A stretch of 11,906 nt of DNA from contig JBKGYG010000056.1 of assembly GCA_046546235.1 (NCBI GenBank), forward strand, positions 1-11,906. Direction: 5' to 3'. Below are positions 7,475 through 11,906 of the stretch, piece after piece. The notes under the pieces were generated by a model. It was not told where the DNA came from, did no database searches, and saw only the letters and a program-made list of their open reading frames with translations. Every line of letters begins with the position of its first letter. The first letter of the stretch is position 1. Origin of the DNA: JBKGYG01 sp046546235 (GTDB lineage: Bacteria; Bacillota; Clostridia; Lachnospirales; DSM-24629). The translations under genes and the position numbers were made by a program.

Positions 7475-8500
7475 ATGGATTATAAAAAAGCTGGTGTTGA
7501 TGTAGAAGCAGGATATGAAGCAGTAAAATTGATGAAAAAACATATTCAAGGAACAATGAGGCAAGAAGTATTAACTGATATTGGTGGTTTTTCAGGACTA
7601 TTTTCTTTAGCGAATCATAAATATGAGCACCCAATATTGGTGTCAGGAACAGATGGAGTTGGCACAAAATTAAAACTTGCATTTATTTTAGATAAACATG
7701 ACACTATAGGAATAGACTGTGTTGCAATGTGTGTAAATGATATTGTCTGTTCAGGAGCAGAACCTTTATTTTTTCTAGATTATATTGCTTGTGGTAAAAA
7801 TTATCCAGAAAAAATTGCAACTATAGTTAAAGGGATAGCTGAAGGATGTAAACAATCAGGTGCAGCGCTTATAGGTGGGGAAACAGCAGAGATGCCTGGA
7901 TTTTATAGTGATGATGAATATGATTTGGCTGGTTTTTCAGTAGGAATAGTAGATAAAAAAGATGTTATAAATGGAAAAAGCATGAAAGAGGGAGACGTGC
8001 TCTTAGGATTTGCTTCCTCAGGTATACATAGTAATGGTTATTCTTTGGTTAGAAAAGTATTTGATATGTCTAAAGAAAGCCTGGACAAATATTATGATGA
8101 AATAGGTTCTACTTTAGGAGAAGAATTATTAAAGCCAACAAAAATATATACAAAAAATATTCATTTACTTAAAAAAGAAGGAATTACTATAAAAGCCTTA
8201 AGCCACATAACAGGTGGCGGATTTTATGAAAATATACCTAGAATGTTGCAAGAAGGTTATCATGCTAAAATAGATAAAAATAGTTTTAACACTCTTCCAA
8301 TATTTAATTTTTTAATGAAAGCAGGAAACATTTCGGAGGAAGATATGTTTAGCACATATAATATGGGAATTGGCATGATAGCAGTTGTGCCAAAAGATGA
8401 AGCTAAAAAAGCTATAAAAATATTAGCTGAACAATTAGGCGAAAAAAGCTATATTATTGGTGAGATAGAAAAAGGAAAAGAGGGTATTACATTATGTTAA
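7475..8500 (+). CDS. purM: Phosphoribosylformylglycinamidine cyclo-ligase (AIR synthetase)
   Basis: PurM closes the imidazole ring, turning FGAM into AIR with ATP. The 341-residue protein is of standard length and shows the AIRS-fold signatures: [15 protein letters not shown] (56-70), [23 protein letters not shown] (81-103), [11 protein letters not shown] (134-144), [16 protein letters not shown] (178-193) and [14 protein letters not shown] in the C-terminal half. The ribosome binding site is GGAGGG just after the purF stop, about 9 nt before the ATG. Its last 7 nt overlap the start of purN, which indicates translational coupling. Its substrate FGAM comes from PurL/PurQ/PurS, which are not encoded in this window. 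Confidence 0.97.
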   Translation: MDYKKAGVDVEAGYEAVKLMKKHIQGTMRQEVLTDIGGFSGLFSLANHKYEHPILVSGTDGVGTKLKLAFILDKHDTIGIDCVAMCVNDIVCSGAEPLFFLDYIACGKNYPEKIATIVKGIAEGCKQSGAALIGGETAEMPGFYSDDEYDLAGFSVGIVDKKDVINGKSMKEGDVLLGFASSGIHSNGYSLVRKVFDMSKESLDKYYDEIGSTLGEELLKPTKIYTKNIHLLKKEGITIKALSHITGGGFYENIPRMLQEGYHAKIDKNSFNTLPIFNFLMKAGNISEEDMFSTYNMGIGMIAVVPKDEAKKAIKILAEQLGEKSYIIGEIEKGKEGITLC

Positions 8501-9120
8501 ATTTAGGTGTTCTTGTTTCAGGGGGAGGAACAAATCTACAAGCTATTTTTGATAGAATTGAATCAAGAGAACTAAATAATGTACAAATATCTATTATTAT
8601 TAGTAGTAACCCAAAAGCCTATGCATTAGAACGAGCTGAAAAATATGGAGTTAAGAATATTATCATAAACCCTAAAGAATTTGAAACAAGAGAACTATTT
8701 AATAAAAAATTAATAAAAGCATTAAAAGAAGCTGAAGTAGATTTAGTTGTATTAGCAGGTTATCTAGTTGTATTAGATGAAGAAATTGTTTGTGCTTTTA
8801 AAAACAAGATTATTAATGTGCATCCATCCCTTATACCTTCTTTTTGCGGTAAAGGTTATTATGGTCTAAAAGTTCACCAAGCAGCAATTGATAAAGGGGT
8901 TAAGGTATCTGGAGCAACAGTTCATATAGTAGATGAAGGAACGGATACAGGACCAATAATTATGCAACAAGTTGTTGAAGTTAAACAAGATGATACACCT
9001 ATGACTTTACAAAAAAGGGTAATGGAAGAAGCTGAATGGGTTATTTTGCCCAAGGCTATTCAATTATTTGCTGACAATGTTGTATCGATTAAAGGTAAGA
9101 AAGTTTTTATAAATTCATAG
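8494..9120 (+). CDS. purN: Phosphoribosylglycinamide (GAR) formyltransferase, folate-dependent
   Basis: PurN transfers a formyl group from 10-formyltetrahydrofolate to GAR. The 208-residue protein has the N-terminal phosphate-binding [10 protein letters not shown] (7-16) and the catalytic triad of the family: Asn108 and His110 in [11 protein letters not shown], and Asp151 in [10 protein letters not shown]. Length is normal. The ATG at 8494 overlaps the end of purM by 7 nt, with GAGGG (8481-8485) inside purM as its ribosome binding site. After its stop, 53 nt lead directly to purD. In the usual Firmicute order (purN-purH-purD), purH would be here. Confidence 0.96.
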   Translation: MLNLGVLVSGGGTNLQAIFDRIESRELNNVQISIIISSNPKAYALERAEKYGVKNIIINPKEFETRELFNKKLIKALKEAEVDLVVLAGYLVVLDEEIVCAFKNKIINVHPSLIPSFCGKGYYGLKVHQAAIDKGVKVSGATVHIVDEGTDTGPIIMQQVVEVKQDDTPMTLQKRVMEEAEWVILPKAIQLFADNVVSIKGKKVFINS

Positions 9121-9173
9121 TATAAAAATATTTGAAGTGTATATTAAGTTAAATAAATAGAGGAGGTTCGAAT

Positions 9174-10439
9174 ATGAAAGTGTTAGTAGTCGGTGGCGGT
9201 GGAAGAGAACACTCTATCGTATGGAAAATAGCTCAAAGTAGTAAAGTTAGTAAAATATATTGTGCCCCTGGAAATGCAGGGATTAAAGAATTGGCAGAAT
9301 GTGTTACTATTAAGCCAACAGATGTAAAAACTTTAATAGCATTTGCAAAGCAAAATGAAATAGATCTTACTATTATAGGTATGGATGATCCACTTATGTT
9401 AGGTATTGTTGATGCTTTCCAAGAGGAAGATTTAAAAGTATTTGGACCAAGTAAAGCTGCTGCAATAATAGAAGGATCAAAAGCTTTTTCTAAAGAATTA
9501 ATGAAAAAGTATAATATTCCCACTGCAGGATATGAGACATTTAATAATCCTGAAATAGCAAAAGAGTATTTAAAGAAAAGTAAATTTCCTATTGTTTTAA
9601 AAGCAGATGGATTAGCATTAGGGAAAGGTGTATTGATATGTAATACTTTAGAAGAGGCCCTTGATGGAGTGAATACTATTATGGTTGAGAAGAAATTTGG
9701 CAATGCTGGAGATACTTTGGTTGTTGAAGAGTTCATGGTTGGAAGAGAAGTTTCAGTTCTAGCATTTTGTGATGGAGAACATATAGTGCCAATGACTAGT
9801 GCTCAAGATCATAAGAGGGCTAAAGATGGAGACAAAGGTCTTAATACAGGAGGGATGGGAACATTTTCTCCTAGTCCTTTTTATACTGAAGATGTCAATA
9901 AGTTTTGTGTAGAAAAAATCTATAAACCAACAATTAAGGCTATGAAATCAGAAGGCAGGGCTTTCACAGGGATTTTATTCTTTGGTCTTATGCTTACTCA
10001 AGAGGGCCCAAAAGTATTAGAATATAATGCTAGATTTGGTGATCCAGAAGCACAAGTTGTATTGCCAAGAATGGAGAATGACCTTATTGAAGTAATAGAA
10101 GCTTGTATTGAAGGAACATTAGATAAAATTGATTTGAAATTTACAAGTGATGCCGCTGTATGTGTAGTTCTAGCATCGGAGGGATACCCAGTTAAATATG
10201 AAAAGGGTTTTGTTATAAAAGGTTTAGATTGGTTCAGAAAACAAGATGAATTTTATTGTTTTCATGCAGGCACAAAGACAAATCATAAAGAAGTACTAAC
10301 CAATGGGGGGCGTGTTCTAGGAGTAGTAGCAAAAGGTGATAACCTAAAATCAGCAAGGAAGAATGCCTATAAGGCAGTAGATAAGGTTAAATTTGATAAT
10401 AAATATTATAGAACAGATATTGGGAAGTCAATAGAATAA
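9174..10439 (+). CDS. purD: Phosphoribosylamine-glycine ligase (GAR synthetase)
   Basis: PurD joins glycine to phosphoribosylamine with ATP, giving GAR for PurN. The 421-residue ATP-grasp enzyme shows GGGGREHSIVWK (7-18), FGPSKAAAIIEGSKAFSK (90-107), LKADGLALGKGV (142-153), VVEEFMVGREVS (183-194), QDHKRAKDGDKGLNTGGMG (211-229), and the metal-binding EYNARFGDPEAQVVLPRM (283-300). Near residues 69-74 it reads GMDDPL instead of the GPEAPL of many PurD proteins. This is a difference in a nucleotide-side loop that I believe occurs in clostridial relatives. The ribosome binding site AGGAGG (9161-9166) is 7 nt before the ATG. It is the last gene of the operon and is followed by a strong terminator. 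Confidence 0.96.
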   Translation: MKVLVVGGGGREHSIVWKIAQSSKVSKIYCAPGNAGIKELAECVTIKPTDVKTLIAFAKQNEIDLTIIGMDDPLMLGIVDAFQEEDLKVFGPSKAAAIIEGSKAFSKELMKKYNIPTAGYETFNNPEIAKEYLKKSKFPIVLKADGLALGKGVLICNTLEEALDGVNTIMVEKKFGNAGDTLVVEEFMVGREVSVLAFCDGEHIVPMTSAQDHKRAKDGDKGLNTGGMGTFSPSPFYTEDVNKFCVEKIYKPTIKAMKSEGRAFTGILFFGLMLTQEGPKVLEYNARFGDPEAQVVLPRMENDLIEVIEACIEGTLDKIDLKFTSDAAVCVVLASEGYPVKYEKGFVIKGLDWFRKQDEFYCFHAGTKTNHKEVLTNGGRVLGVVAKGDNLKSARKNAYKAVDKVKFDNKYYRTDIGKSIE

Positions 10440-10464
10440 AATATATGGATTAGATAATTTGTAG

Positions 10465-10489
10465 AGGCGCTTCACGAAGCGCCTTTTTT
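10465..10489 (+). terminator. Intrinsic terminator of the pur operon
   Basis: AGGCGCTT (10465-10472) pairs perfectly with AAGCGCCT (10477-10484) around a CACG loop, followed by T residues to 10489. This is the most GC-rich stem in the window and lies 26 nt after the purD stop. It marks the clear end of the purine transcription unit. Confidence 0.95.
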
Positions 10490-10512
10490 AGAGTAAATCT
10501 AGGTTATAATCT

Positions 10513-10542
10513 TTGACAAAAGTCATATGTAAAAGTTAAAAT
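10513..10542 (+). promoter_or_regulatory. Promoter of the 166-residue unknown gene
   Basis: A consensus TTGACA (10513-10518), an 18-bp spacer and TAAAAT (10537-10542) give a start at about 10549, some 25 nt before the GTG at 10574. A stray TATAAT at 10505-10510 has no matching -35 and was set aside. Confidence 0.7.
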
Positions 10543-10573
10543 AAAAGTAGTAAAATTATTTAGGGGGCTAAAT

Positions 10574-11074
10574 GTGAAGAATAATGAAATTAAAATTGAT
10601 ATGGGAAAAATGACTTCAGAGATTTTTGATAAAATAATACAATTATCTAATGAGTTTATACAAGATGATAGTAAATATTTGAGATTAGAGTTAAAGAAAG
10701 AAAATGCGACAATAGCAAAAATGCTTTTCGAGATTATTAGTTTGAATTTCTATATTTACTATAATAATTTTTTGAACAAGCTTAATGAGGGAGAAAAGCA
10801 AGAGTTACTAACTTCTTTTATGAGGAATTATGAAAAATATTGTTTAGATAATTTTGGTTTTGAAGAAGAAGATTTTTTAAAAATATGTTCATTATTAAAT
10901 TATAGATTTAAGGAATATTCAGAGAGTAATAATATAAGAGAGACAAGCAAAATTGTAATTAAGAATATTATAGAAGAAGATAAAGATGATCCAGAAAAGG
11001 AAGTTGTAATAGGCAAGTATTATTCATATGTTTTAGAGAATATTTCTAAAGGTATTATGGAGAATATAGAATAG
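10574..11074 (+). CDS. Unrecognised 166-residue helical protein
   Basis: I do not recognise this protein. It is probably cytoplasmic: no signal peptide and no clear membrane segment, though ISLNFYIYYNNFL (around 56-68) is strongly hydrophobic and aromatic. Predicted character is almost wholly helical and rich in Lys, Glu, Ile and Asn, with an acidic stretch IIEEDKDDPEKE near 132-143 that probably forms a linker before the last helix. No metal-binding, nucleotide-binding or helix-turn-helix motif is evident. The start is GTG at 10574, with GGGGG (10563-10567) 6 nt upstream; the overlapping ATG at 10572 runs straight into a stop. It is a stand-alone gene between two terminators with its own consensus promoter, so it is very likely expressed. 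Base composition resembles its neighbours, giving no sign of recent transfer. Confidence 0.75.
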   Translation: MKNNEIKIDMGKMTSEIFDKIIQLSNEFIQDDSKYLRLELKKENATIAKMLFEIISLNFYIYYNNFLNKLNEGEKQELLTSFMRNYEKYCLDNFGFEEEDFLKICSLLNYRFKEYSESNNIRETSKIVIKNIIEEDKDDPEKEVVIGKYYSYVLENISKGIMENIE

Positions 11075-11101
11075 TAATGAAGGATATTCACATAGATAAT
11101 A

Positions 11102-11137
11102 AACCTCAGTATAGTATAAACAATACTGAGGTTATTT
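11102..11137 (+). terminator. Probable terminator after the 166-residue gene
   Basis: AACCTCAGTAT (11102-11112) pairs perfectly with ATACTGAGGTT (11123-11133) around a 10-nt loop. The downstream T tract is imperfect (ATTTGTTTG). The perfect 11-bp stem and its position 27 nt after the stop support termination, though probably weaker than at the end of the pur operon. Confidence 0.75.
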
Positions 11138-11196
11138 GTTTGTGCAAAGAATATATAGATTATTTAATCAAGATATCTATATATTGCAATATAACG

Positions 11197-11225
11197 TTGA
11201 AAGATGGATTAATATGTGATATCAT
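11197..11225 (+). promoter_or_regulatory. Extended -10 promoter of the CcdA-family gene
   Basis: TTGAAA (11197-11202), a 17-bp spacer and TATCAT (11220-11225), with a TG extension at 11217-11218, give a good promoter. Transcription would start near 11232, just before the ribosome binding site AAAGGAGGT (11234-11242), so the leader is very short. Confidence 0.6.
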
Positions 11226-11249
11226 AGCCTTAAAAAGGAGGTAAAAAAA

Positions 11250-11906
11250 ATGCCAAGTATTATAGATGTAGATGTAAATGTAATAACTATTTTTTGGGCT
11301 GGAATTGCTTCATTTTTCACACCTTGTGTATTGCCCTTAATGCCAGTATATTTTAGTGTTTTGGCTGGCACACAAATTAATTCGAAGTTATTTGATAATA
11401 AGGCAAGGAAGAATTTGATAATTAATACTATATCATTTATTTTAGGTATTTCATTTGTATATATAATGTTAGGTATAGCAGCTACTAGTATAGGAAAAAT
11501 TATACTTGATTATAAAGATGTTATTAGAAAAATTGGTGGCATTGTTGTTATTCTAATAGGATTAAACTATATTGGCATTATAAAATTAGGTTTTATTAAT
11601 AAAGAAAAAAAGTTTAAACAAAAAAATGATAAAACATCTTTTTTTCAATCTTTTGTATTAGGATTAACATTTAGTTTTGGTTGGTCACCTTGTATAAGTA
11701 GTTTCTTAGTTCCGGTAATTACAATGGCAATGGGTAAAAATGTTGGAGGGGCTATTGGATATTTTAGTATTTACACGCTAGGTTTTAGTATTCCTTTTCT
11801 TATATTTGCTATCCTTACAAGTTTAGGAGTTAATAATATACAAGGTATTTATAAATATTTGGATAAGATAAAGATTATTGGAGGGCTATTGCTTATAATT
11901 ATGGGT
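11250..11906 (+). CDS. CcdA/DsbD-family thiol-disulfide transport membrane protein (3' end outside window)
   Basis: The frame is open to the window edge and gives the first 219 residues, so the gene is cut by the window and not by mutation. CcdA-type proteins carry reducing power across the membrane from cytoplasmic thioredoxin, for cytochrome c maturation or other extracytoplasmic thiol proteins. The two conserved membrane cysteines are visible: Cys26 in FFTPCVLPLMPVYFS (first segment, ~13-40) and Cys148 in FSFGWSPCISSF (~134-160). Other hydrophobic segments are ~58-84, ~95-113 and ~165-192, with another beginning at ~208. A lysine-rich loop (118-129) separates the two halves. The full family length is about 220-240 residues or more, so little is missing unless there is a C-terminal fusion. 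The ribosome binding site AAAGGAGGT (11234-11242) sits 7 nt before the ATG. In an anaerobe lacking c-type cytochromes it would serve another redox partner; the downstream gene would help decide. Confidence 0.9.
   Translation, partial: MPSIIDVDVNVITIFWAGIASFFTPCVLPLMPVYFSVLAGTQINSKLFDNKARKNLIINTISFILGISFVYIMLGIAATSIGKIILDYKDVIRKIGGIVVILIGLNYIGIIKLGFINKEKKFKQKNDKTSFFQSFVLGLTFSFGWSPCISSFLVPVITMAMGKNVGGAIGYFSIYTLGFSIPFLIFAILTSLGVNNIQGIYKYLDKIKIIGGLLLIIMG

Noticed and set aside
7389..7682. 97-residue - strand open frame spanning the purF-purM junction
   Set aside because: It covers the conserved PurF C-terminus and PurM N-terminus; nothing supports it as a gene.
9233..9736. 167-residue open frame on the - strand
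   Set aside because: It lies entirely inside purD, whose protein is clearly conserved, and its translation has no recognisable features; it is an antisense shadow.
1..11906. CRISPR array, insertion sequence, tRNA, or defence or mobile system
   Set aside because: Reading both strands, I saw no regularly spaced repeats, transposase motifs, terminal inverted repeats or cloverleaf; the content is biosynthetic and housekeeping.

Overview
The window is AT-rich DNA from a low-GC Gram-positive bacterium. It carries strong AGGAGG-type ribosome binding sites, sigma-A-like promoters and U-tract terminators, and a PurF with the four cysteines of the Bacillus-type iron-sulfur enzyme. Together with the absence of respiratory genes and the clostridial flavour of the purine proteins, this suggests a member of the Clostridia; I cannot place it to genus. 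All recognisable genes lie on the + strand.

Layout. (1) At 1-509 is the 3' third of a tryptophan synthase beta gene. An in-frame TAA stands immediately before the recognisable TrpB sequence, no trpA follows, and a long stem-loop with a U tract closes the region. (2) At 558-1160 is an HD-domain phosphohydrolase of the YfbR/HDDC2 kind, probably a 5'-deoxynucleotidase. (3) At 1289-3379 is a 696-residue protein. Its C-terminal two thirds look like an M29 (AmpS/AmpT-type) metallo-aminopeptidase with all metal ligands and the catalytic residues present. Its N-terminal ~255 residues are an extra helical region I do not recognise. A strong terminator follows. (4) At 3537-10489 is a complete-looking transcription unit for de novo purine synthesis: a pair of inverted PurBox-like sites, a good promoter with a leader of only ~30 nt, purK-purE-purC-purF-purM-purN-purD, and a strong terminator. 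(5) At 10574-11074 is an unrecognised 166-residue helical protein with its own promoter and terminator. (6) From 11250 to the window edge is the N-terminal 219 residues of a CcdA/DsbD-family membrane thiol-disulfide transporter, with its own extended -10 promoter.

How the genes work together. The pur cluster covers PRPP amidotransfer (PurF), glycine ligation (PurD), the first formyl transfer (PurN), AIR synthesis (PurM), bicarbonate-dependent carboxylation in two steps (PurK, then class I PurE) and SAICAR synthesis (PurC). FGAM synthetase (PurL/Q/S), PurB and, notably, PurH are not here. PurH is usually encoded between purN and purD in Firmicutes, and only a 53-nt gap lies there.

Most notable points: the operon seems to be under PurR-type PurBox control rather than a guanine riboswitch; purH is missing from its usual slot; the M29-like enzyme has a large N-terminal extension; and trpB is apparently broken. 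I found no CRISPR array, IS element, tRNA or rRNA. The core is ordinary biosynthetic chromosome, so I do not claim a new defence or mobile system.
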